Origin: JAXLRU01 sp046330935 | Lineage (GTDB): Bacteria; Actinomycetota; Actinomycetes; Actinomycetales; Kineosporiaceae | Assembly (NCBI GenBank): GCA_046330935.1 | Contig: JAXLRU010000003.1 | Coordinates: 496,001 to 560,000, forward strand | DNA: 64,000 bases | Reading direction: 5' to 3' | Shown: piece after piece, positions 58,615 through 64,000 of the stretch | Numbering within the stretch: position 1 is the stretch's first letter | How the letters are laid out: every line of letters starts with the position of its first letter | Position numbers and translations under genes: made by a program | The notes under the pieces: model-generated | Databases searched by the model: none | Seen by the model: only the letters and a program-made list of their open reading frames with translations | Told to the model about the DNA's origin: nothing

Positions 58615-59508
58615 TCACTCCGGCGGGTGGGGGTCGCCGGGGGCCTCGCCGACGGCCACCGGGCGCCCCGGCTGCGTGGCCCATTGCGACCAGCTGCCCG
58701 GGTAGAGCACCGCGTCGATCCCCGCGACGGCCAGCGCCGCGATCTCGTGCGCGGCGGTGACTCCCGACCCGCAGTAGACCGCCACAGGCCTGCCCGGGTG
58801 CGCGCCGAGGTCGCCGAACCGCGCTTTCAGCGCCACGGCGTCCAGGAACCGCCCGTCGGCGCCCAGGAGCTCGGTGGTCGGCGCGCTCACCGCGCCCGGG
58901 ACGTGCCCGAGCACGGGGTCGATCGGGTTCGGCTCGCCGCGGTAGCGGGAGGCCGGGCGGGCGTCGAGGAGCAGGCCGCCTTCGCGCACGTGGTCGAGGA
59001 CGTCGTCGGTGTCCAGGTGCGGCAGCCGGCCCGGCGTGACGACGACGTCCCCGGGCTGGGGTACGACCTCCCCGGACTCCACCGGAAGCCCGGCCTCCTG
59101 CCACGCCTGCAGGCCGCCGTCGAGGAGCCGGACGTCGGCGACCCCCGCCCAGCGCAGCACCCACCAGGCGCGCGCGGCGGCCAGGTTGCCGGTGGCGTCG
59201 TAGGCGACGACCGGCTCGCCCTGCCTCAGCCCCCAGCGCCGGGCGGCCTCCTGCAGCCGCTCCGGGTCGGGCAACGGGTGGCGCCCCACGCCCGGGGCCG
59301 CCGGGCCGGACAGCTCCTCGTCGAGGTCGACGAACACGGCGCCCGGGAGGTGAGCTTCGCGGTGGTCGGCGAGCCCGTGCGGGGCGCCGAGCGCCCAGCG
59401 GACGTCGAGCAGCCGCGGCGGGCGCGGTCCGGCGAGTTCGGGGGCGAGGTCGGCGGGGTCGACGAGGACGGCGCGGCGCGGGGCGGTCGGGTCGGTCACC
59501 GCCCGCAC
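58615..59508 (-). CDS. Thiosulfate/3-mercaptopyruvate sulfurtransferase (tandem rhodanese)
   Basis: The 297-aa enzyme has two rhodanese domains. The N-terminal one (RLLDVRWALGAPHGLADHRE; AYDATGNLAAARAWWVLRWA) is the inactive scaffold. The C-terminal one carries the catalytic loop VAVYCGSGVTAAHEIAALA with its Cys. The CGSGVT loop fits the thiosulfate/mercaptopyruvate class found in actinobacteria. The start is GTG or ATG near 59508; ATG 59508 is used. It is cytosolic, moving sulfane sulfur to cyanide or thiols. Its position in the same window as a nitrilase/cyanide-type operon is suggestive but 30 kb apart. Confidence 0.9.
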   Translation of the reverse strand: MRAVTDPTAPRRAVLVDPADLAPELAGPRPPRLLDVRWALGAPHGLADHREAHLPGAVFVDLDEELSGPAAPGVGRHPLPDPERLQEAARRWGLRQGEPVVAYDATGNLAAARAWWVLRWAGVADVRLLDGGLQAWQEAGLPVESGEVVPQPGDVVVTPGRLPHLDTDDVLDHVREGGLLLDARPASRYRGEPNPIDPVLGHVPGAVSAPTTELLGADGRFLDAVALKARFGDLGAHPGRPVAVYCGSGVTAAHEIAALAVAGIDAVLYPGSWSQWATQPGRPVAVGEAPGDPHPPE

Positions 59509-59618
59509 GGTACGCCCGCGGCGTGAGCGGCGAGAATGCCGCGCGCTCCCAGCAGTGGTACGCGCCTCGGGAACAGGTCAGGCTGGACGCCCCCCGGTTT
59601 TCGTTTTACGTTAATTGG

Positions 59619-59852
59619 ATGGTGACTGAGGAGCAGATCCAGGCGTGGGCCGACGAGGCCGAGGCGGGGTACGACGTCGAGGCGTTGAAGCGCCGCGGGC
59701 GGGGCCGCCCGGGCCGAGGGGCGGAACCGATGCAGGTCGTGGCCGTGAGGCTGACCAGCGACGAACTGGCCGCCGTCGATGCGGCGGCGGCTCGCAGCGA
59801 CATGAGTCGCTCCGAGCTGATTCGAGCAGCCCTCGCCCACTTCGCCTCGTGA
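59619..59852 (+). CDS. Ribbon-helix-helix antitoxin-like protein
   Basis: ATG 59619 gives 77 aa; the frame opens 32 codons earlier, but an AT-rich promoter-like stretch (TTTTACGTTAATTGG) directly precedes this ATG. The C-terminal half is an RHH DNA-binding fold (MQVVAVRLTSDELAAVDAAA; ARSDMSRSELIRAALAHFAS). The N-terminal part TEEQIQAWADEAEAGYDVEA with a basic RGRGRPGRG linker is usual for actinobacterial antitoxins. It overlaps the next gene (GTGA), which supports a two-gene toxin-antitoxin operon with autorepression. Confidence 0.82.
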   Translation: MVTEEQIQAWADEAEAGYDVEALKRRGRGRPGRGAEPMQVVAVRLTSDELAAVDAAAARSDMSRSELIRAALAHFAS

Positions 59853-60088
59853 GGGTCCACCGGTCCGCCTTGAAGCACGGCGTGACCGCCGAGGACGCCA
59901 CCCACGCCGCCGAGTGGCCCACGTGGATCGAACCGCTCGACGACGAGTCCCCCACGCGGGAGCTGCGGCTCGGCTTCGACACCAGGGCCCGACTGCTGGA
60001 GACCGTGGTGCTGGTCTTCGAGGGTGGGGAGGAGCTGGTCATCCACGCGATGCCGGCCCGGAAGAAGTACCTCGACCTGCTGGCGTGA
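59849..60088 (+). CDS. Small toxin-like protein paired with the RHH gene
   Basis: GTG 59849 overlaps the antitoxin stop and gives 79 aa: VRVHRSALKHGVTAEDATHA, AEWPTWIEPLDDESPTRELR, LGFDTRARLLETVVLVFEGG and EELVIHAMPARKKYLDLLA. The compact fold ending in a basic RKKYLDLL helix is like BrnT/RelE-type ribonuclease toxins and unlike a transcription factor. This gene pairing (RHH then about 80 aa) is common in actinobacteria. Assignment as toxin is by context and shape, not by a proven motif. Confidence 0.65.
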   Translation: MRVHRSALKHGVTAEDATHAAEWPTWIEPLDDESPTRELRLGFDTRARLLETVVLVFEGGEELVIHAMPARKKYLDLLA

Positions 60089-60156
60089 CCATCCGGCCAG
60101 GGGGAGCCGGGCAGACTCTCGCCATCCTCGCCGGCGACGACTTCCCCGGTCGAACA

Positions 60157-60199
60157 TGAATGAGGGCCCCGAGAAGGATCATCTCGGGGCCCTCATTCA
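60157..60199 (-). terminator. Terminator of tRNA-Ser
   Basis: Perfect 18-bp arms 60157-60174 and 60182-60199 (core TGAGGGCCCCGAGA) with a 7-nt loop, starting 4 bp past the tRNA 3' end on the minus strand. It also lies 69 bp after the toxin gene, so it may serve both. Confidence 0.88.
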
Positions 60200-60202
60200 G
60201 GG

Positions 60203-60289
60203 CGGTGGCGGTGGGATTTGAACCCACGGAGGAGTTGCCCCCTCACACGCTTTCGAGGCGTGCTCCTTAGGCCGCTCGGACACACCACC
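60203..60289 (-). tRNA. tRNA-Ser(CGA)
   Basis: The 87-nt minus-strand sequence starts GGTGGTGTGTCCGAGCGG and folds into an acceptor stem GGTGGTG/CGCCACC, an anticodon arm CACGCC-TCGAAAG-CGTG with anticodon CGA at 60253-60255, a long variable arm as in serine tRNAs and a T arm GTGGGTTCAAATCCCAC. The discriminator is G; CCA is not encoded. It reads UCG codons. Confidence 0.95.
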
Positions 60290-60387
60290 AGTAGCCCGAC
60301 GAGGATAGCGCGTCCCCAGGGCTGCTCCGAACCCGTTCCGCGGGGCCGCGCGGAACGGGCGGGCGGAGGGCGGCCGGGGGAGCCCGG

Positions 60388-60900
60388 TCAGCGGTGCCCG
60401 GCGAAGAACTCCCGCAGGACGGCCGCGCACTCGGCCTCCAGCACCCCGCCCACGACCTCGACGGAGTGGTTGAGCCGGGAGTCGCGCACGACGTCCCGCA
60501 CGGACCCGGCGGCGCCGGCCTTCGGGTCCCACGCCCCCACCACGAGCCGCGCCACCCTGGCCAGCACGATCGCCCCGGCGCACATCGTGCAGGGCTCGAG
60601 CGTGACGACGAGGGTGCAGCCGTCGAGCCGCCACTCGCCCCGGGCGGCGGCCGCGGCGCGAAGGGCGACGATCTCGGCGTGACCGGCCGGGTCGGCGTCC
60701 CGTTCGCGCACGTTGTGGCCGCGGCCGAGCTCGACACCGTCGGGCCCCAGCACGACCGCCCCGATGGGCACGTCGCCGTGCCCGGCGGCGGCGCACGCCT
60801 CGTCGAGGGCCGCGCGCATGGCGTCGACGTCGCGCACCGAGGGCGGCGGGGACGCCGTCCAGCGGCGCGGATCGCTCACCCCCTCATCGTGCCGCCTCAT
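60388..60900 (-). CDS. tadA: tRNA-specific adenosine deaminase TadA
   Basis: The 170-aa zinc deaminase converts A34 of tRNA-Arg(ACG) to inosine. Motifs are complete: HAE in ADPAGHAEIVALRAAAA with the catalytic Glu, and PCTMC in LVVTLEPCTMCAGAIVLARV. The core begins MRAALDEACAAAGHGDVPIG; the extra N-terminal 27 residues from ATG 60900 (MRRHDEGVSDPRRW) may be partly untranslated, with GTG at VSDP as an alternative start. The ATG overlaps the stop of the membrane-protein gene before it. It sits about 1.9 kb from upp, a usual neighbourhood in actinobacteria. Confidence 0.93.
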   Translation of the reverse strand: MRRHDEGVSDPRRWTASPPPSVRDVDAMRAALDEACAAAGHGDVPIGAVVLGPDGVELGRGHNVRERDADPAGHAEIVALRAAAAARGEWRLDGCTLVVTLEPCTMCAGAIVLARVARLVVGAWDPKAGAAGSVRDVVRDSRLNHSVEVVGGVLEAECAAVLREFFAGHR

Positions 60901-61478
60901 GACGAGCAGGCCGCGCCGGGCGCGAGGAGGTCGGGCAGGTCCTCCTCGATCGGGACGGCGCCGAGCCAGCGCAGCCTCACCCGGGGCGCGGTGTGGGCGC
61001 TGGGCCGGTCGCAGTCGACGCCGCTCCAGCGGATCACGAGGTGGACGCCCGCGCGCCCGTCGACATCCGGGACGTCGGTGGGCAGGCCCTCGGCGGACAC
61101 CGGCGCGGGCCGGGTCCACGACCCCGGCTCGCCGGCGAGGAACCCGCCCGGCGCCCAGTCGGCGGCCGTGGTGCGGACCACCCACACGCCGTCGATGCGT
61201 TCGGGTCCCTCGTGCGAGACCGCCTGGATGGACACCGGGCCGGTGCCGGTGGGTTCGAGCTGCAGGGCCGTGAGCATGTGCCCGTCGCCCAGCGGCGCGC
61301 TCATGCCCCCGTACCCCGAGCCCACCAGCGCGGGGCGCCAGTGGGGGCCGATCCAGGCGACGACACAGGCGAGGACGCCGACGACGCCCAGGGCCAGGGC
61401 GCTGCCGCGACCGCGGGGCACGAGGCCGACGACGTCGGGGTCGAGCGGGGCCGTCGGCGAGGGGGTGTCGGACGTCAT
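60897..61478 (-). CDS. Hypothetical single-span membrane protein, 193 aa
   Basis: After a Pro-rich cytoplasmic head there is one hydrophobic segment (SALALGVVGVLACVVAWIGP), then an external domain of about 150 residues (ALQLEPTGTGPVSIQAVSHE; WTRPAPVSAEGLPTDVPDVD) that ends with a pair of Cys (VDCDRPSAH, GAACSS). The stop overlaps the tadA ATG (ATGA). It is divergent from the membrane gene at 61521 with a palindromic operator at 61476-61501, so it is probably in the GntR regulon. No family is recognised. Confidence 0.7.
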   Translation of the reverse strand: MTSDTPSPTAPLDPDVVGLVPRGRGSALALGVVGVLACVVAWIGPHWRPALVGSGYGGMSAPLGDGHMLTALQLEPTGTGPVSIQAVSHEGPERIDGVWVVRTTAADWAPGGFLAGEPGSWTRPAPVSAEGLPTDVPDVDGRAGVHLVIRWSGVDCDRPSAHTAPRVRLRWLGAVPIEEDLPDLLAPGAACSS

Positions 61479-61501
61479 TGGCCCAATGTACTATGCCAAT
61501 G
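61476..61501. promoter_or_regulatory. Operator between divergent membrane genes, likely for the GntR regulator
   Basis: CATTGGC (61476-61482) and GCCAATG (61495-61501) are perfect inverted half-sites with 12 nt between them. The centre is AT-rich (CAATGTACTAT) and overlaps the start of the minus-strand gene. Both flanking genes are membrane proteins and the plus-strand one is coupled to a GntR/YtrA-type gene. Confidence 0.6.
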
Positions 61502-61520
61502 AGTCAATAGAGGAGGGGTC

Positions 61521-62381
61521 ATGTCCGGCGTCCTCATGCTGGGTCCGGTCGCCCTGGTGGTGCTGCTCGTGCTGCTCGTCGCGCTGATGCTGCGCACGCG
61601 CGTCGCGGACGACGACGTGGCCTGGCTCACGGGGTCGGCGGCGCCGCCCGCCGACGAGGCACTCGTGGTCGCCCGCTACCTCGCCCGCCACCGGGCCCAC
61701 CGGGTCGTGGGCGGCGTCGTGGGAGTGGTGCTGGCGCTGGTGGTGGCCGTTCGCTGGGCGGGGCAGCTGCGGGTCGGCGTCGGGGGCATCACCCCGCTGG
61801 CGGACCCGCTGTTCCTCGGCCTCGGCGGGGTCATCCTCGGCGCCCTGCTCGCCGAGTCGTTCCGCGTCCCGCGCGCGGCCGGCCCCGCCGTCGCGTCCCT
61901 GCAGCCGCGCGACACCGCCACCGGGTCCGGCCACCTGCGCACCGCCCGTGCCGTCGCGGGGCTCGCCGTCGTCATCGCCGGAGCCCAGGCCCTCGCGGCC
62001 CCCGACGCCGCGGCCACGTCGCGCTCGCTCACGGCCCTGCTCCTCGGCCTGGCCGTCGTCGCGCTGGCCGAACTGACCCGGCGCACGGTCATCGACCGGC
62101 GCCGGACCGCCCTGTCCGACCGGGCGCGCCGGCTCGACGAGCGGCTGCGGGGGTTCGCCGTCGCCTCCCTCGCCCGGCTCGAACTCGCCGCGGCGTCGCT
62201 GACCGCCGCGTGGGCCTTCACCGCGGTGACGCTGCCGGGCGTGACGTCGGACGTCGCCGCGCAGGCGCTGGCCGCCGCGCAGGCGGCCGCCGCCCTCGCC
62301 GGGCTCGTCGTCGCCGTCGTCCAGCTCCGCCGCGCCCGGCCCCGCCCGCCCCGCGGCTGGGCGCCCGAGGCGTTCGCGTGA
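61521..62381 (+). CDS. Hypothetical integral membrane protein, 286 aa
   Basis: The protein has about eight hydrophobic segments: GPVALVVLLVLLVALMLR; VVGGVVGVVLALVVAVRWAG; DPLFLGLGGVILGALLAESF; TARAVAGLAVVIAGAQALAA; SLTALLLGLAVVALAELTRR; and three more at the end. A cytoplasmic loop HRAHRVV and one basic RRTALSDRARRLDERLR loop separate them. It has no ATPase or permease signature. ATG 61521 follows GAGGAGGGG. Its stop overlaps the GntR start (GTGA), the usual layout of a YtrA-type regulator with its membrane target. Confidence 0.8.
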   Translation: MSGVLMLGPVALVVLLVLLVALMLRTRVADDDVAWLTGSAAPPADEALVVARYLARHRAHRVVGGVVGVVLALVVAVRWAGQLRVGVGGITPLADPLFLGLGGVILGALLAESFRVPRAAGPAVASLQPRDTATGSGHLRTARAVAGLAVVIAGAQALAAPDAAATSRSLTALLLGLAVVALAELTRRTVIDRRRTALSDRARRLDERLRGFAVASLARLELAAASLTAAWAFTAVTLPGVTSDVAAQALAAAQAAAALAGLVVAVVQLRRARPRPPRGWAPEAFA

Positions 62382-62776
62382 TCGTCGCCGTCGACCCCGA
62401 CTCGCCGGTGCCGGTGTTCGAGCAGCTCCGCGAGCAGGTGGAACGCCTCATCGCCTCCGGTGCCCTCGCGCCGGGAACCCGGCTGCCCACGATCCGACAC
62501 CTCGCGGGCGACCTCGGACTCGCCCGCGGCACCGTGCAACGCGTCTACGACGAGCTCGCCCGCGACGGGCTCGTCGTCACGGGAGGGCGGCACGGGACGA
62601 CGGTGGCCCCGCTCCGTCCGCCCGCCGCCGACGACGCCCTCCCGCGGGCCGCCGACCGCCTCGCGCTCGTGGGCCTGCAGGCGGGCTGCGACGCCGCCGA
62701 GCTGCACCGCGCCCTCGACGACGCGCTCGCCCGGCTCGCCGCGCAGGGTTCGTCCCAGGGCCCACCCCCGCCGTAG
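62378..62776 (+). CDS. GntR-family (YtrA-type) transcriptional regulator
   Basis: GTG 62378 overlaps the membrane gene stop. The 132-aa protein has a winged-helix domain (PVPVFEQLREQVERLIASGA; TRLPTIRHLAGDLGLARGTV; QRVYDELARDGLVVTGG) and a short C-terminal helix pair, the size of YtrA-subfamily regulators. These usually control the membrane genes they are transcribed with. The operator at 61476-61501 is the likely target; the effector is not known. Confidence 0.9.
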   Translation: MIVAVDPDSPVPVFEQLREQVERLIASGALAPGTRLPTIRHLAGDLGLARGTVQRVYDELARDGLVVTGGRHGTTVAPLRPPAADDALPRAADRLALVGLQAGCDAAELHRALDDALARLAAQGSSQGPPPP

Positions 62777-62817
62777 GGCCCGGCACCAGCCGGCGGAGAC
62801 GGGGTACGTTGCCGCTC

Positions 62818-63456
62818 ATGCGGCTGCACGTGGTCGACCACCCGCTGGTGGCGCACAAGCTCACGGTCCTGCGCGACAAGGACACCGACTCCCCGACGTT
62901 CCGGCGTCTGGCCGACGAACTGGTCACGCTGCTGGCCTACGAGGCCACCCGTGACGTGCGGGTCGAGCCCCACGAGATCCACACCCCCGTGGCGACGACG
63001 ACCGGCGTCCACCTCGCGCGCCCCAAGCCCCTCGTCGTCCCGATCCTGCGGGCCGGGCTCGGCATGCTCGACGGGATGACCCGCCTGGTGCCGACCGCCG
63101 AGGTCGGCTTCGTCGGCATGGTCCGCGACGAGCAGACCCTGCAGGCCAGCACCTACGCCAACCGGCTGCCGGAGTCGTTGGAGGGCCGCCAGGCCTACGT
63201 GCTCGACCCCATGCTGGCCACCGGCGGCACGCTGATCGCCGCCACCCGGTTCCTGCTCGACAAGGGCGCGACCGACGTCACGGCCGTGTGCCTGCTCGCC
63301 GCGCCCGAGGGGCTACAGGCGTTGCGCGAGGCGTTCGGGGACGACGCGCCGCTCACGGTCGTCGTCGCGGCCGTGGACGAGCGGCTCAACGAGGTCGGCT
63401 ACATCGTGCCAGGCCTCGGGGACGCCGGGGACCGGCTGTACGGCGTCGCGGGCTGA
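62818..63456 (+). CDS. upp: Uracil phosphoribosyltransferase
   Basis: The 212-aa salvage enzyme makes UMP from uracil and PRPP. Key segments: PLVVPILRAGLGMLDGMTRL, the PRPP loop AYVLDPMLATGGTLIAATRF and the C-terminal uracil-binding GYIVPGLGDAGDRLYGV. Its length (about 208-215) fits Upp. ATG 62818 is preferred over 62809. It stands 41 bp after the GntR gene; tadA and upp being near each other is a common actinobacterial layout. Confidence 0.96.
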   Translation: MRLHVVDHPLVAHKLTVLRDKDTDSPTFRRLADELVTLLAYEATRDVRVEPHEIHTPVATTTGVHLARPKPLVVPILRAGLGMLDGMTRLVPTAEVGFVGMVRDEQTLQASTYANRLPESLEGRQAYVLDPMLATGGTLIAATRFLLDKGATDVTAVCLLAAPEGLQALREAFGDDAPLTVVVAAVDERLNEVGYIVPGLGDAGDRLYGVAG

Positions 63457-63653
63457 CCTTCGCGCCCCTTTCGCGAGCGACACGCGCCGCGAGCGCGCGG
63501 CGTCCACCTCCGCGTCACGGTCGTGGTCCATGATGTCCGGGTCGTGTGCGTGACGGGCTCCCACCCGCTCGGACCCGACCGTTCCGGCCACCGGCCGGTC
63601 GACGTACTCGCCGCGGTGGTGTCACCCGACCCGCCCGGTATCGAGGAGGCGGG

Positions 63654-63827
63654 ATGCTCTCGACCCGGACGCGAAGGATCATCGGGATCATCGCGTTGGT
63701 CTTCGTTCTCTACGCGATCTACAACAACCCCGACAAGTCGGCCGAGGTCGTGCGTCGCGTCTGGGAGATCGTCCTCGAGGGCATCCAGCAGATCTTCCGG
63801 TTCTTCGACCGGATCATCGGCGCCTAG
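63654..63827 (+). CDS. Small membrane protein, 57 aa
   Basis: ATG 63654 follows GAGGAGGCGG. The peptide has a basic head (MLSTRTRR), one hydrophobic helix (IIGIIALVFVLYAIYNN) and an amphipathic tail (VVRRVWEIVLEGIQQIFRFF). It is typical of small actinobacterial membrane proteins that precede a PH-domain protein; the next gene begins 3 bp after the stop. No function is known. The gap 63457-63653 before it shows no other gene. Confidence 0.75.
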   Translation: MLSTRTRRIIGIIALVFVLYAIYNNPDKSAEVVRRVWEIVLEGIQQIFRFFDRIIGA

Positions 63828-63830
63828 CCC

Positions 63831-64000
63831 GTGGCCGGGGGGGAGCCCGGGCCCCGGGAGCTGCACAAGTACCTCGCCGAGGGCGAGCGAGTGCTGTTCG
63901 TGCTGCACGAGCACTGGATCCGGGTGCTCGAACCGGTGGTCACCGTCGTCGGTGCGGCGGTGGCCGTGGCGCTCCTCGACCAGTGGATCGACCCGAACGT
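63831..64000 (+). CDS. PH-domain-type membrane protein, N-terminal part (cut by window end)
   Basis: GTG 63831 opens a frame that runs to the window edge: GPRELHKYLAEGERVLFVLH, then EHWIRVLEPVVTVVGAAVAV and ALLDQWIDPN. The pattern EGERVL-x5-HW followed by two hydrophobic helices is the start of the bacterial PH (YdbS/YdbT-like) membrane proteins. It is 3 bp after the 57-aa gene, so the two are co-transcribed. Only 56 codons are visible. Confidence 0.7.
   Translation, partial: MAGGEPGPRELHKYLAEGERVLFVLHEHWIRVLEPVVTVVGAAVAVALLDQWIDPN

Overview
The window is high-GC DNA with dense, often GTGA- or ATGA-overlapping operons, many GTG starts, Tat-type Rieske lipoproteins, ECF sigma factors with SnoaL-like tails and a nitrilase-type cluster whose families are named after Mycobacterium smegmatis genes. 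This points to a free-living actinobacterium; I cannot name the genus. No plasmid, phage or CRISPR hallmark was seen. Layout: (1) 0-6.3 kb is an L-arabinose region: the ends of two sugar ABC permeases, araB-araD-araA with overlapping ends, and a LacI-type regulator. (2) 6.3-7.9 kb is an intact IS3-family element with a 3-bp target duplication. (3) 8-20 kb is a region of secreted or surface proteins: an SGNH esterase with a lectin module and an in-frame TGA, two paralogous Ig-like secreted proteins, and an 874-aa secreted propeller-like protein. Three of these proteins end in Lys/Thr-rich tails. Between them lie a DUF234-type ATPase behind a large palindrome and a PAS-GAF-GGDEF-EAL c-di-GMP protein. 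(4) 20.2-28.8 kb is a nine-gene minus-strand operon of the conserved Nit1C (nitrilase-1, nitrogen-starvation/cyanide) type. It carries an extra nitrilase paralogue with two of three catalytic residues changed, a GNAT-AIR synthase fusion, an added amidohydrolase and a glycosyltransferase. (5) 28.9-37.8 kb is a graveyard: an SGNH-like/LamG protein lacking its catalytic residues and cut by a decayed second copy of the IS3 element, an ISL3 remnant, a broken IS30, and an RHS/HINT polymorphic-toxin C-terminus split by an ISL3 element with a perfect 8-bp target duplication and then cut by another ISL3 fragment. (6) 37.8-43.9 kb holds a septum-formation-type lipoprotein and two cutinase-like secreted proteins. 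One is collapsed at a strange T7G7 run. The other is 1355 aa, with eight GxGWxC repeats and no nucleophilic serine. (7) 43.9-59.5 kb is mostly housekeeping and stress genes: OsmC, a methyltransferase, a PHP hydrolase, two Rieske lipoproteins, an SMP-30 lactonase, two ECF sigma factors next to VOC and DHFR-like genes, a CDP-alcohol phosphotransferase, an EamA transporter, an oxidoreductase and a sulfurtransferase. (8) 59.6-64 kb has a small toxin-antitoxin-like pair, tRNA-Ser(CGA), tadA, a membrane/GntR module with a shared operator, upp and a PH-domain protein cut by the window edge. How the genes work together: the arabinose genes form one uptake and catabolic route to xylulose 5-phosphate. 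The Nit1C genes form one pathway, probably induced by nitrogen limitation. The secreted proteins at 8-20 kb may form a surface assembly. A recurring theme is hydrolase folds that have lost catalytic residues (nitrilase, cutinase-like, SGNH-like). Frameshifts cluster in 30.8-37.1 kb, so that part may be truly decayed or a poorly resolved repeat region of the assembly.
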